Position numbers and translations under genes: made by a program. Of a stretch of DNA of 64,000 bases, positions 36,809-46,015 are shown one piece after another; position 1 is the stretch's first letter; every line of letters begins with the position of its first letter. Under the pieces are notes generated by a model. It saw nothing but the letters and a program-made list of their open reading frames with translations, did not search any database and was not told the DNA's origin. Origin of the DNA: Clostridium massiliamazoniense (GTDB lineage Bacteria; Bacillota; Clostridia; Clostridiales; Clostridiaceae); contig NZ_LN879468.1 of the NCBI RefSeq assembly GCF_001403635.1, positions 1,821,501-1,885,500 on the forward strand, in the 5' to 3' direction.

Positions 36809-36995
36809 TTTGTCAATTTATCGCTCTTTATATTAAAAAATAATCAATAAAAATAAGTATATTTTATTAAATCAATTAATTTGTAATTCATTTTATTTAC
36901 CTGATGGAAATATTAATAATATTTTGTTCATTATTACCATACTTAGGATACAATTTATTAATAAACTTAAGTGTGTAATGAGTAATTAAGCAAAA

Positions 36996-37022
36996 AATAA
37001 GGGGCTGTATAAATCAGCCCCT
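36996..37022. terminator. Short GC-rich hairpin next to element copy D
   Basis: AAGGGGCTG pairs with CAGCCCCTT over the loop TATAAAT. It sits where the left half of the palindromic element would begin in complete copies. Confidence 0.65.
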
Positions 37023-37025
37023 TAA

Positions 37026-37164
37026 CGTGAGTTTGGAAATTTTAGAAACTATTGTAGAAAAAAATATTAGAGCTCCCTTACGTAAGTGAGTGGTCACAAA
37101 TGATGAACCTATATAGCTAGATAAAATACAAAGAGGATGTATCTGTAATTTGATACATCCTCTT
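37026..37164. repeat. Large palindromic interspersed element, copy D (right half only)
   Basis: Starts in the middle of the element (GTGAGTTTGGAAATTTTAGA) and runs through AGAGCTCCCTTACGTAAGTGAG, GTGGTCAC, CCTATATAGCTAG to the end hairpin AGGATGTATC / GATACATCCT (37134-37164). The left half is missing. It lies directly after the stop of the 37201 gene and supplies its terminator. Confidence 0.8.
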
Positions 37165-37200
37165 TTAACTCACTTAAATTTCACCTAAATTAAGCTTTAC

Positions 37201-38289
37201 TTATTTTTTCTCAAAACCAAAACTCATCCATGGTTCAATATAATCTAATAAGAATATTTCTTCTTCAACAATTCTTCCTACTACGCTTGTCTTACCATAA
37301 TTCTTCATATCCTTAATAGCAACTTGTAGTTCTCCTGCATATCTAGTATATAAATCTGAATCAATTAATATATCTCCTCTTTTTATATCCCTAGTATTTT
37401 TAGGAGGGAATGGTGTTCCTTTGTATTTAACTCTACTTTGAGTACTTCTTATCATATATTCTGAAACATCTCCTCTATTAAAGTGATGTTCTTCTAATAT
37501 AATTTTCTTTTCTATTTCTGAAGCTTCATCATATATTTCTACATTTAATGTTATCATTTCTTTATTTAATTCACTTAAAGCTTTTAATTCTTCTTCTGAA
37601 GCAAAAGCATTTGCTATTATAACATCATCTATTAATCCTGTAGCAAATAAATGTTTAGCTTGTACCACTATAGGAAGATTTCTGTGTTCTTCTAAAGTAC
37701 ATAAACCTTCTGATACTGGCCATGGACCATGGTCTGCTGATGGTGAATTAACAAAAGCAGCTGTTCTTATGCCTAAATCTTTAAATTGCTTTGAGCATTT
37801 TATGAAATGCTCATAGGATAATCCAGTATAAATATGTGGATAGAAGTTATGACAACCATATAAATTTTCTTTATTTGGTTGATATGAAAGTATATTATCT
37901 AAATACTTAGTTCCATTACTTACATTAAGCTCTATTTTTAATCCATATTTGTTATATGTCATTATTGCTTCTTCATGTCCACTAAATCCCATATCTAATC
38001 TTATTCCACTTAACCCCATATCAGCAAATAACTTTAGATCATGAATTGAAGCATTTAATCTTTTAAATACTGTTGGATCTAAATCTGCAATAACTTCCAT
38101 TCCTTCTTCCTTAGCAGCATTAAGCATAACCTTAAATTCTTCAACTATTTCTTCAACAGTTTTATCCTCTGCTGATAAAAGACAAGTGAAAATTCTCTTA
38201 AAACCATATTTTCCTGCTAAATGAATATAATCAACAATCTCATTTATTGGTTTGTGATTTGGATAAACTGAAATACCTAATCTTCTCAT
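37201..38289 (-). CDS. MupG/DUF871 family TIM-barrel protein (6-phospho-N-acetylmuramidase type)
   Basis: 362 residues from the ATG at 38289 (GAGG eight bases upstream); a TTG seven codons earlier is less likely. The start RRLGISVYPNHKPINEIVDYI, LSGIRLDMGFSGHEEA, the YGCHNFYPHIYTGLS motif and a C-terminal cyclophilin-like domain (GDILIDSDLYTRYAGELQVA) fit DUF871. The characterised member MupG of Staphylococcus splits MurNAc-6-phosphate-GlcNAc. The gene ends the operon that begins at 40055 and is 21 bases from the kinase gene. Confidence 0.82.
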   Translation of the reverse strand: MRRLGISVYPNHKPINEIVDYIHLAGKYGFKRIFTCLLSAEDKTVEEIVEEFKVMLNAAKEEGMEVIADLDPTVFKRLNASIHDLKLFADMGLSGIRLDMGFSGHEEAIMTYNKYGLKIELNVSNGTKYLDNILSYQPNKENLYGCHNFYPHIYTGLSYEHFIKCSKQFKDLGIRTAAFVNSPSADHGPWPVSEGLCTLEEHRNLPIVVQAKHLFATGLIDDVIIANAFASEEELKALSELNKEMITLNVEIYDEASEIEKKIILEEHHFNRGDVSEYMIRSTQSRVKYKGTPFPPKNTRDIKRGDILIDSDLYTRYAGELQVAIKDMKNYGKTSVVGRIVEEEIFLLDYIEPWMSFGFEKK

Positions 38290-38310
38290 AATCTTTACCT
38301 CACTCTTCAA

Positions 38311-39201
38311 TTAAATAGTTTTTTTATACATATAATAAGCACCCTTAGCAGCTGAAACATTATCATCTATAAATGAAATAACATTTATATTTTCAGATAA
38401 CGCTTTTTCAAAAGCCTCTCTAAATATTCTACTTTTTCTTACAACTCCGCCAACAAGTCCTATAGAACATTTTTCAAATCCTAATTTCTTATAAACATTT
38501 TCCGTAGTCTTAGCTAAAGCTTTTGCTTCATCCTCTAATATTTTCTTAGCTAAAGTATCCCCTTCCTCAGCTAACATTGATACTATAGGCGCCCCTACAG
38601 CAATCTTATCTTTAGAAGATGAATAAACAAAATCTATAATTTCATCAACTTCTTTTATATTAAGCTTTTCCATTAACTTTATAGTTAATTTTGACTTTTC
38701 TAAAGAATTATCATATTCATAAATCATATTTTTAATAGCTTCAATTGATAGTTTATATCCACTACCTTCATCACCAAGCATATGGCCCCAACCACCACAT
38801 CTTGTTGATTTATTTTCTTTAATACCAAAAGCTATAGAACCTGTTCCCGCTATAGTTAATATTCCATCTTCACCTTTTAGCATAGCTCTTAAAGCGAGTT
38901 CCCCATCATTAACAACTACAGGTGTAGTTCCAATTTTTTTATTTATTTCTTCTTTTATAATGTCAATATTATTTCCCGTTTCGGCCCCTGCGATTCCTAA
39001 ATATAGTCCCTTTAAATTTTCTAATCCATATTTATTAGTTAATCCCTTAATAGCATCTACTATATTATTTAATGCCTCTTCTTTTCCGTTAATTAAATTA
39101 GCAAATCCAGTTAGTGATTTATCTAAAGCATTTCCCTCTAAATCGTAAGCCACTGCTTCTGTTTTTGTTCCACCACCGTCTACACCTATAATATAATGCA
39201 T
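38311..39201 (-). CDS. BadF/BadG-type sugar kinase (N-acetylglucosamine/MurNAc kinase-like)
   Basis: 296 residues. ASKHA-fold ATPase motifs: GVDGGGTKTEAVAYD (phosphate 1), LTIAGTGSIAFGI (phosphate 2) and GLVGGVVRKSRIF. GGWGHMLGDEGSGYKLS is typical of GlcNAc and MurNAc kinases of clostridia. It would phosphorylate the unphosphorylated sugar released by the hydrolases nearby. The ATG at 39201 is preferred over a GTG three codons earlier. A hairpin lies between it and the IIA gene. Confidence 0.85.
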   Translation of the reverse strand: MHYIIGVDGGGTKTEAVAYDLEGNALDKSLTGFANLINGKEEALNNIVDAIKGLTNKYGLENLKGLYLGIAGAETGNNIDIIKEEINKKIGTTPVVVNDGELALRAMLKGEDGILTIAGTGSIAFGIKENKSTRCGGWGHMLGDEGSGYKLSIEAIKNMIYEYDNSLEKSKLTIKLMEKLNIKEVDEIIDFVYSSSKDKIAVGAPIVSMLAEEGDTLAKKILEDEAKALAKTTENVYKKLGFEKCSIGLVGGVVRKSRIFREAFEKALSENINVISFIDDNVSAAKGAYYMYKKTI

Positions 39202-39270
39202 ATTATTCACCCACTTTCATTAAAATTCATCATTTAATCTATTATCAACCAATACCCCTTATATACATAC

Positions 39271-39301
39271 AGGCCGCACCAACACCTATTTGGTACAGCC
39301 C
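39271..39301 (-). terminator. Intercistronic hairpin between IIA and kinase genes
   Basis: On the minus strand GGCTGTACCAA pairs with TTGGTGCGGCC including two G-U pairs. No T-run, so it more likely protects the upstream mRNA or lowers read-through. Confidence 0.5.
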
Positions 39302-39316
39302 TCTATGAAGGAAAAA

Positions 39317-39622
39317 TTATTTTGAAGCTAACTTTTCATGTAAGTCTATTATTTCAGCTGCTAAATCTTTAACAACCATTGATGTCATTAAGTGATCTTG
39401 AGCATGTACTAATAATAGTGAAACTTCTACTTTATCTCCGCCAGCTTCTTTTTGAATAAGAGCTGTTTGAGAATGATGGGCTTCACCTAATTGTGTTGCA
39501 GCTTTTTCTACTAATTCTTTTGCTTCTGCAAAACTTCCAGCTTTAGCTAATTGCATAGCTTCCATAGCGTAACTTCTAGCTTCTCCACTATGTATTATAA
39601 GATTCATTATCATTTCTTCCAT
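39317..39622 (-). CDS. PTS lactose/cellobiose-family IIA protein
   Basis: 101 residues, all helical and forming trimers in the family. The phosphorylated histidine is His73 in LLVHAQDHLMT, with Asp76 placed to bind the metal ion. It passes phosphate from HPr to IIB. AGGAG lies about ten bases before the ATG. Second gene of the operon, after IIB. Confidence 0.93.
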   Translation of the reverse strand: MEEMIMNLIIHSGEARSYAMEAMQLAKAGSFAEAKELVEKAATQLGEAHHSQTALIQKEAGGDKVEVSLLLVHAQDHLMTSMVVKDLAAEIIDLHEKLASK

Positions 39623-39693
39623 GTATCTTTCACTCCTCTAAACTCCCTAATTTTAGGCATTACACACATTTATTTAATATATAAAATTTAAAT

Positions 39694-39721
39694 ATAAGGA
39701 AATTCAAGTGAATTTCCTTAT
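39694..39721 (-). terminator. Intercistronic hairpin between IIB and IIA genes
   Basis: Perfect 12-bp stem ATAAGGAAATTC / GAATTTCCTTAT with a four-base loop; no long T-run. Confidence 0.5.
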
Positions 39722-39749
39722 ATTATTTATTTTTAAACTAACTTTAATA

Positions 39750-40055
39750 TTAACCTATTAATTCTAATGCTCTGTTAAGAACTTTTTCACCATTCATAGT
39801 TCCATAAGCTACAGTATCAATAACTTCTACTGGAAGTCCTTTTCCTGCTGTTAAGTCTTGGAATTTTTTTAATAAGAATCTAACTTGTGGTCCTAATAAT
39901 AAAACATCTACATCATCTATTTTATTTTTAGCATCAGCTTCTGCTACTGCTTCTATTGAAACTTCTATACCTTTAGCTTTTGCAGCTGCTTCCATTTTAG
40001 TTACTAATAAACTTGTTGACATTCCTGCTGAACAAACTAATAATATCTTTTTCAT
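39750..40055 (-). CDS. celA: PTS lactose/cellobiose-family IIB protein
   Basis: 101 residues. The phosphocysteine is Cys8 in KKILLVCSAGMSTSLLV. It takes phosphate from IIA and passes it to the sugar bound by IIC. CAGGAGG precedes the ATG. First gene after the sigma-54 promoter at 40137; both IIC proteins encoded in the window probably use it. Confidence 0.93.
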   Translation of the reverse strand: MKKILLVCSAGMSTSLLVTKMEAAAKAKGIEVSIEAVAEADAKNKIDDVDVLLLGPQVRFLLKKFQDLTAGKGLPVEVIDTVAYGTMNGEKVLNRALELIG

Positions 40056-40136
40056 AATTAATTCCTCCTGTATGGTACATAAATTAAATTTATCAATTTA
40101 ATATTTTTCTTTTATTTTTCTTATGCTATATATTAT

Positions 40137-40153
40137 AGCAATAACCATGCCAA
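40137..40153 (-). promoter_or_regulatory. Sigma-54 promoter of the IIB-IIA-kinase-MupG operon
   Basis: Minus strand TTGGCATGGTTATTGCT with GG and GC ten bases apart; identical to the 36688 promoter. It lies 82 bases before the IIB start. Confidence 0.87.
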
Positions 40154-40218
40154 GTTTTTTTTACACATTATTATTACTAAACCTAGTATTTTCCCCATTT
40201 TCCCGTAGTAAAAATATA

Positions 40219-40256
40219 AAAAGGTAGTGTGTTAAAAAATACACACTACCTTTTTA
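40219..40256. terminator. Terminator of the CelR-type activator gene, possibly also an activator site
   Basis: AAAAGGTAGTGTGT pairs perfectly with ACACACTACCTTTT. It ends the regulator gene. The same palindrome contains TGTGT/ACACA half-sites and lies 66-105 bases upstream of the next sigma-54 promoter, where the other two promoters have their TTACACA/TGTGTAA sites. Confidence 0.75.
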
Positions 40257-40273
40257 GTACACAGTTTTAATTA

Positions 40274-43018
40274 CTACATAATATTATTTTTAATCATCTT
40301 TACAATATAAGCTAAGTCATTATCAGCTATATGAATTTCATAATTGACCTCTAATATCTTTAAAGCTTTTCTTATCATTATAAATTCCTTACTATTTCTA
40401 TCTCTATATTCATTAAGTCCATTAAAAGTTGTTTCTTTTCCTCCCTTTTTAAGCTTATCTATTAAGAAACAAAAATGCATTATAATTCCTAGCTTAACAT
40501 CTTCAGCTATACTTATTCCCAAATCACTTTCTATATTATATAAAGCCGTTCTACAATCGTTTATTAAATCATGACAATTTATTGATTTGATTTGACTTTT
40601 TAGTGAATCACCTATATTCAAGTAATTAATTTCTCTGTTAATTAAATTATTTAATTTATCTTGTCCCTCTTTTGTGAATATCTCAGCCGCTGAAATAAAC
40701 GGAATATTTTCTGTATACAGATTAACAGTTCCTACTATAGATAATATAGAATATTGTTCCTTTAACTTCTCTAAATTTCTATAGAATTCATCTTTATCTA
40801 TTATATTCATAGGAATGACTTCTATGAAATCTTCCTTATCTATTTTTTCTTCTATTAATTGCTTTAATTTTTCCGCTGATCCTTCACCTGTAAAACATGT
40901 TGTTACTATAGCTAGCTTTTTATTCTTATATGCAGTAGTATTACTATTTTTTAAACCATATCTATTTATTTCAATACATGAATTATATATAGAATTAATA
41001 TCTCTTCCATTTAGAGCCTTTCTACCAGCTTCAATAACTGCTAAAGTACTAACCATATCTACAGTTCTAGTATTTATTCCTGTTTCTTCTTTTATCATAT
41101 CCCCAAAATTTACTAAGGACCCCATATCAGCAAGGATTATTACACCCTTACCTTCATCTATTTCCTCAACCTTTTCTTTAACAGCATCATACATCACTTC
41201 AGCCTTCATAGTTAAAGGCATATCTAAGGCTTTAACCCAATCATCTTCACCAATTAAAGTGTTTGCAACCTCAACCATACTTGTGGCTGTAGCTCTACCG
41301 TGCATTATTACTAACACTCCAACCTTACTATCATCTTCCTTATATAGCTTATTTGGATTTGTTGCTAGGAACATAGTTATATAACCAATTTCATCTAGTG
41401 ATATTTCTACCCCAAATTTCTTTTCTATAATTCTAGCTATCTCCATTGCTACCATGAATTCATCACTATAGTTAGTTTTTATAGCATTTAACTTAGGATG
41501 ATAAATTTTTCTTCCATTCATTATTCTTTCTATACTTCCTTGAAGATGGAGAGCTAGTCCAAAATAAACTTTTTCATCAAACTCTCTATTTAATCTCTTA
41601 GATGCATAAGCTAAAGAACTTTCTACAATATTTATAATCTTTTCATTTACTATCTTAGATATCTCTTCTTTTCTAAAACTTCCTTTTAAACTACTTATAT
41701 ATTTTCTAAAATATCCTTCTATATCAAGATTTAAAATATCACTTATTTCATTATCTTGTAGTCCTTGTTTTTTTAATTCATCAATTTTGTTTTCGATAAC
41801 TGAGTAAAAATAATCATTTTCTGAATTATTTATATTACTTTCTATTTCTAAATTCTTTTTCTTTGTTTCATCTTTATAGGAAAAACAAATTATATCATCT
41901 AAATTATTAAATAAGACGTCTAATTCAGCTCTGTAATCTTTAAGCTTCATTATTCCTTTTTTTATTCTACCCTGAAGATCATGTTGCTCAACAATTATTA
42001 TATTTTTCAAATTAGATTTATAGTTTAGAAATGCCTTTGCACAACATAATTGTAAATCACTTTTTAATTGTCCTATATTATTTGTACAATCATATAATAA
42101 AAATGAAATTAAAGAATTTTTATTGAAATATATACTTTCTCCAAGTCTTAAAGATTCCGCTCTTATAAATTCTGCTAAAAGCTCATATCTTTCTTTCAAG
42201 CTTCTTTCTCTAAGAGGTGGAAGAATTATAGTCATAGGAATTCTTCTTGTAAATGTCTTAAGTAAATAGGATTTAGGGTCTTCAGTTGTAGCTGCTATTA
42301 TTTGAAGCTTTACACTGATTTGTTTTTCGGTTTCCCCTAAAGGTCTAAAAAATCCCTTATCTATAAAAGTAAATAACATTTCTTGTCCTTGAGGAGATAA
42401 TCTGTGTATTTCATCTAAAAATAAGATTCCTCCATCTGCTTTTTTTAATAATCCATCCCTATCTGCATCTGCCCCTGTAAAAGCTCCTTTTTTCACACCG
42501 AAAATTTGAGCTATAACAAGCTGTGGATTATCAGCATAGTCCGCACAATTGAATCTTACAAAAGGTGCTTTTTCATCTAATATTTGAGACTCTTTAGCAA
42601 AGCTATACATAGCTTCTGCAAACATTGACTTTCCTACACCTGTTTCACCTAAAATTATTGTATGTAGCCCTGTTGGAGGATATAATATAGCTGCCTTAGC
42701 TTGTTGTATAGGCACCTGTAAAGATGAATGTGCCCCTACTAATTCATCTAATGAACTTTCCTTTATTAATTTATCAATTTTATTGGTAGTTAAAACTTCT
42801 TCTTTTTCAATCTTTAATTTTGCTCTTTTTACATTATAAATAACTGGGCGCCCCTCTTTTTTATCTACCTTTCCATCTGCATATAACTTATTTAAGTACC
42901 TACTGATATTGGCTCTATCAAGTCCCATATAATCACTAAGTTCACTTGCAGTTATCCCTTTCTCTTGCTTTTCTTCAAGTTCAATGGCTGCTTTTAGTAT
43001 ATCGTCTATCTTGCTCAT
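40274..43018 (-). CDS. LevR/CelR-type sigma-54 activator with PRD and PTS domains
   Basis: 914 residues. Order: helix-turn-helix (about 1-60), AAA+ sigma-54 activator domain with Walker A GETGVGKS (124-131), the sigma-54 contact loop GAFTGA (178-183) and Walker B ILFLDE (198-203). Then PRD1 (about 460-555, His491 in LALHLQG), an EIIA-mannose-like domain with His573 in IMHGRATA, an EIIB-like segment, and PRD2 with His near 867 (IMHFCFL). PTS-dependent phosphorylation would tune its activity to sugar supply. It should control the three sigma-54 promoters in this window. GGAGGAGC precedes the ATG. Confidence 0.93.
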   Translation of the reverse strand: MSKIDDILKAAIELEEKQEKGITASELSDYMGLDRANISRYLNKLYADGKVDKKEGRPVIYNVKRAKLKIEKEEVLTTNKIDKLIKESSLDELVGAHSSLQVPIQQAKAAILYPPTGLHTIILGETGVGKSMFAEAMYSFAKESQILDEKAPFVRFNCADYADNPQLVIAQIFGVKKGAFTGADADRDGLLKKADGGILFLDEIHRLSPQGQEMLFTFIDKGFFRPLGETEKQISVKLQIIAATTEDPKSYLLKTFTRRIPMTIILPPLRERSLKERYELLAEFIRAESLRLGESIYFNKNSLISFLLYDCTNNIGQLKSDLQLCCAKAFLNYKSNLKNIIIVEQHDLQGRIKKGIMKLKDYRAELDVLFNNLDDIICFSYKDETKKKNLEIESNINNSENDYFYSVIENKIDELKKQGLQDNEISDILNLDIEGYFRKYISSLKGSFRKEEISKIVNEKIINIVESSLAYASKRLNREFDEKVYFGLALHLQGSIERIMNGRKIYHPKLNAIKTNYSDEFMVAMEIARIIEKKFGVEISLDEIGYITMFLATNPNKLYKEDDSKVGVLVIMHGRATATSMVEVANTLIGEDDWVKALDMPLTMKAEVMYDAVKEKVEEIDEGKGVIILADMGSLVNFGDMIKEETGINTRTVDMVSTLAVIEAGRKALNGRDINSIYNSCIEINRYGLKNSNTTAYKNKKLAIVTTCFTGEGSAEKLKQLIEEKIDKEDFIEVIPMNIIDKDEFYRNLEKLKEQYSILSIVGTVNLYTENIPFISAAEIFTKEGQDKLNNLINREINYLNIGDSLKSQIKSINCHDLINDCRTALYNIESDLGISIAEDVKLGIIMHFCFLIDKLKKGGKETTFNGLNEYRDRNSKEFIMIRKALKILEVNYEIHIADNDLAYIVKMIKNNIM

Positions 43019-43197
43019 CTAAAGCTCCTCCAAGTAATAAAAAAAATTTCTTTTACTAATTATTATTATACAATATTTAATTACCTCTTTTACAAAGTAA
43101 AATACCTATTTATCATAAATAATAAATAGGCAAATAAATTGTTAATATTAAATTAATTTATCAAATAAACCATAATATTGCAATAATAATGTTTATA

Positions 43198-43905
43198 TTA
43201 TCTATTTTTTATTCCATTATATATATCAAAAATTTCATTTTTTCCTTTAAAATTCATATAAATATCCCCTTTTGTAGATACTATCTTTAAGTAAGGTCCA
43301 TAGTCTTTTTCTAAATATAAATGGATTCTTTCATTATTCTTAGTTATAAATATTCCCTTCTTATATTTCCCTATAGCACTTCCATTTTCTCTTCTAATAA
43401 CAGGTGGCATTCTATCTACCAAATCTACGGATTTAATTTCCTCATTATTAAGATTTATACCATAAAACCCCTCAATAGCTACTCTCTCCTGCGTTACTTC
43501 AACCTTATTCTTCTCAGTAGAAGCTGCCAAAACTACAATGAAAATAAGTACAGGTATAGCTAAAATCACAGCTAACCCTAATTTTTCACCTTTGCTTTTT
43601 TTATTACTATCAAACCTCTGACAGTAGATGACAGTTCCTATTGTAAGTACAGGTATAAAAATACCTACTAAAGAAATAACCTTCGGAAAATAAGGCTCAA
43701 GTAAAGCAGAAACAATAATAGCACAGCCTATTCCATATAATAAAAAAGATATAATCCGAGCAAGTCCCTTAATATCAACCTTTTCCTTTTCTTCGTCACT
43801 GGCAGTATTATACCCCAAAATAAGCCAATAACATTTAAATTTTCCTATAGCAATTCCCAACCCAAAAAATAAAATACCCATGAAAAAAATAAAAACACCA
43901 CTCAT
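43198..43905 (-). CDS. DUF3784-like membrane protein
   Basis: 235 residues. The first ~75 residues hold helices around the pattern KFKCYWLILGYNTASDEEKEKVDIKGLAR, typical of DUF3784. Two further helices follow (about 78-95 and 110-128), then a soluble beta-rich domain of about 100 residues with PH-like features (KYKKGIFITKNNERIHLYLEK). Function unknown. AAGGGGGA precedes the ATG. Single gene. Confidence 0.75.
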   Translation of the reverse strand: MSGVFIFFMGILFFGLGIAIGKFKCYWLILGYNTASDEEKEKVDIKGLARIISFLLYGIGCAIIVSALLEPYFPKVISLVGIFIPVLTIGTVIYCQRFDSNKKSKGEKLGLAVILAIPVLIFIVVLAASTEKNKVEVTQERVAIEGFYGINLNNEEIKSVDLVDRMPPVIRRENGSAIGKYKKGIFITKNNERIHLYLEKDYGPYLKIVSTKGDIYMNFKGKNEIFDIYNGIKNR

Positions 43906-44040
43906 AAAAATCCCCCTTAACCCACACTTACATTGTAATATTTTTCTTAATATAAATCAAGTATTAATTAACTCTTTTTATAATTATTTTTATTATCTTA
44001 AAAAATATATACAACTATTTGTATTCTTTATTAAAGAAAA

Positions 44041-44080
44041 AAAGACTTAATTCTAGATCAAATCTAAAATCAAGTCTTCT
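44041..44080 (-). terminator. Terminator of the NatAB-like operon
   Basis: On the minus strand AGACTTGATTTTAGAT pairs with ATCTAGAATTAAGTCT (one mismatch), followed by a T-run. Confidence 0.75.
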
Positions 44081-44097
44081 TAATACAAAATTTAATT

Positions 44098-45288
44098 TTA
44101 ACTTCTAAATAAAACACTTTCCTTGTTGAACATATATCTAGCAAGTAACACTGCTAAAACAATATATACTATTGACCAACCAAAGGTTAGTGCCATATGA
44201 ACTGGATTGTATATCCCCACTATTACTTCTTTCATCAGAAGTACATCATTAAATATAGGAATATTAAACAATATTGATGCTGCTCCCTTTGTATCTACAG
44301 CCATTGAAACATATGATATTATCATTGGAGCAAATAGTACAAATCCTAAATAAGTTTGTGCTTCCTTAAATGACTTCGCATATACACTTATGGCAAGTTG
44401 AAGTGCACTAAAGCTTAGAGTTATTAAAATTGATAAAATAGCTATAACTCCTACAGCTCCCCACTCTAACGCCATACCTCCGTTTAGTCTCATCATACTA
44501 TTTGGAACAAAGAAAGCAATTATGACTCCGGCGAGTCCAGATATAGTTGATAGTATTCCCATTACTGTTATTGCACCAAGTTTACCAATTAAAATAGAAC
44601 TTCTACTTGCTCTAGTACTTAACAATGGTTCAAGAGAACCTCTTTCTTTTTCTCCAGCACCTAAATCTGTTGCTGCTGCTATTCCACCTTGTGCAGCATA
44701 AATTAGAACAAACATAGGAAGTAACATAGAAATCATTTGAATTGATTTTGCTGCTGCCTCATTTTGCGCACCAATTCCCATAGATTCTACAGTTACTGGT
44801 TTTAACATTGACTCTTTAACATCCATATTTTTAAGTCTTTTAGAAACAACATCCGTATTATATTCATTAATTAAATTTTCTATACTACCCATAGCAATTG
44901 ATGATTTTTGGCTAGTATTATCAAAGTATATTTTTATTTTTGAACTGCCTTCTTGACTATTTACAGTACTTTCAAAATTATTTGGAATATCTATATAAAG
45001 ATAAATCTCTTCATTATTCAAAGCTTCCTTTGGATTTTGTACTGGTATTATATTTACATTAGGATTAGCTTTAAGCATATTTTCAAGCCCTGTATTTTGC
45101 TCTCCAACTATAGCTATATTAAGTTTTGATGTAACATCTTGTTGATTTCTAGAAAGAGCTGTTCCTATAATAAACATTATTGCTGGGATAAGAATTATTG
45201 GTAGTACTACTGCTGATAAAAATGATTTTCTATCCCTAAGTAAATCTGACATTTCCTTTTTAAAGACTATCCAAGTCATACTATTCAT
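44098..45288 (-). CDS. ABC-2 type permease, NatB-like
   Basis: 396 residues from the ATG at 45288, which has AGGTGGTGA upstream. One helix near the N-terminus, a large external domain (about 45-180) and five helices after about 185 form the NatB/YhaP layout. GEKERGSLEPLLSTRASR is the family motif between helices. With the ATPase upstream it would form an exporter; NatAB of Bacillus expels sodium, but substrates vary. It overlaps the ATPase gene by eight bases. Confidence 0.88.
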   Translation of the reverse strand: MNSMTWIVFKKEMSDLLRDRKSFLSAVVLPIILIPAIMFIIGTALSRNQQDVTSKLNIAIVGEQNTGLENMLKANPNVNIIPVQNPKEALNNEEIYLYIDIPNNFESTVNSQEGSSKIKIYFDNTSQKSSIAMGSIENLINEYNTDVVSKRLKNMDVKESMLKPVTVESMGIGAQNEAAAKSIQMISMLLPMFVLIYAAQGGIAAATDLGAGEKERGSLEPLLSTRASRSSILIGKLGAITVMGILSTISGLAGVIIAFFVPNSMMRLNGGMALEWGAVGVIAILSILITLSFSALQLAISVYAKSFKEAQTYLGFVLFAPMIISYVSMAVDTKGAASILFNIPIFNDVLLMKEVIVGIYNPVHMALTFGWSIVYIVLAVLLARYMFNKESVLFRS

Positions 45289-46015
45289 CTTTATCACCAC
45301 CTATTAATTGAACAAAAATTTCTTCTAAATCATTATTATTATATTTTTCTTTAAGTTCTGCTATAGTTCCAACTTCAACTATATTTCCTTTGTGAATTAT
45401 AGCCACTCTATCACATAACTTTTCTACTTCATACATACTATGACTTGATAATATTACAGCTTTATTTTGAGCTTTACAATTTAAAATAAATTTTTGAACA
45501 GACCTTGTTGCTGAAACATCTAGTCCTGTACTCGGTTCATCAAATAGCATAACCTTTGGATCATGCACTATAGACCTTGCAATTGAAACCTTTTGTTTCA
45601 TTCCTCTTGAGAATTTTCCTGCTGGCTTATCTATATATTCCTCCATAGAAAAGTCCTTTATTAACTTATCTATATTTGCCTTAGCTTCGCTTTTTGATAA
45701 ACCTCCAAGTTGAGCAAAATACATTATATTTTCTCTTGCCGTAAGTCTATCATAAATTCCAACTTCTCCCCCAAATAAAATTCCAATGTTTCTTCTTACT
45801 TCTTCTGGACTTTTATTTATATTATATCCATTAACTATAGCTTCACCTGCTGTTGGTTTAAGCATTGTCGCAATCATTCTTAATGCAGTTGTCTTTCCAG
45901 CACCATTTTCACCAAGAAGCCCTAATATTTCTCCTTCATTTACGTGAAAGCTAATGTCATTAACTGCAGTAAAGTCTTTAAACTTCTTTGTTAAATTTTT
46001 TACCTCAAGTAACAT
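45281..46015 (-). CDS. ABC transporter ATP-binding protein, NatA-like
   Basis: 244 residues. Walker [13 protein letters not shown], signature FSRGMKQKV, Walker [13 protein letters not shown] and the switch histidine in [13 protein letters not shown]. The RGMKQ signature is common in exporters of the CcmA/NatA type. AAAGGAGG precedes the ATG. It is the first gene of the two-gene operon. Confidence 0.92.
   Translation of the reverse strand: MLLEVKNLTKKFKDFTAVNDISFHVNEGEILGLLGENGAGKTTALRMIATMLKPTAGEAIVNGYNINKSPEEVRRNIGILFGGEVGIYDRLTARENIMYFAQLGGLSKSEAKANIDKLIKDFSMEEYIDKPAGKFSRGMKQKVSIARSIVHDPKVMLFDEPSTGLDVSATRSVQKFILNCKAQNKAVILSSHSMYEVEKLCDRVAIIHKGNIVEVGTIAELKEKYNNNDLEEIFVQLIGGDKDE

Noticed and set aside
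44098-46015. Antibiotic-resistance ABC exporter
   Set aside because: The permease layout and the GEKERGSLEPLL motif fit NatB-type ABC-2 transporters; nothing points to a drug substrate.
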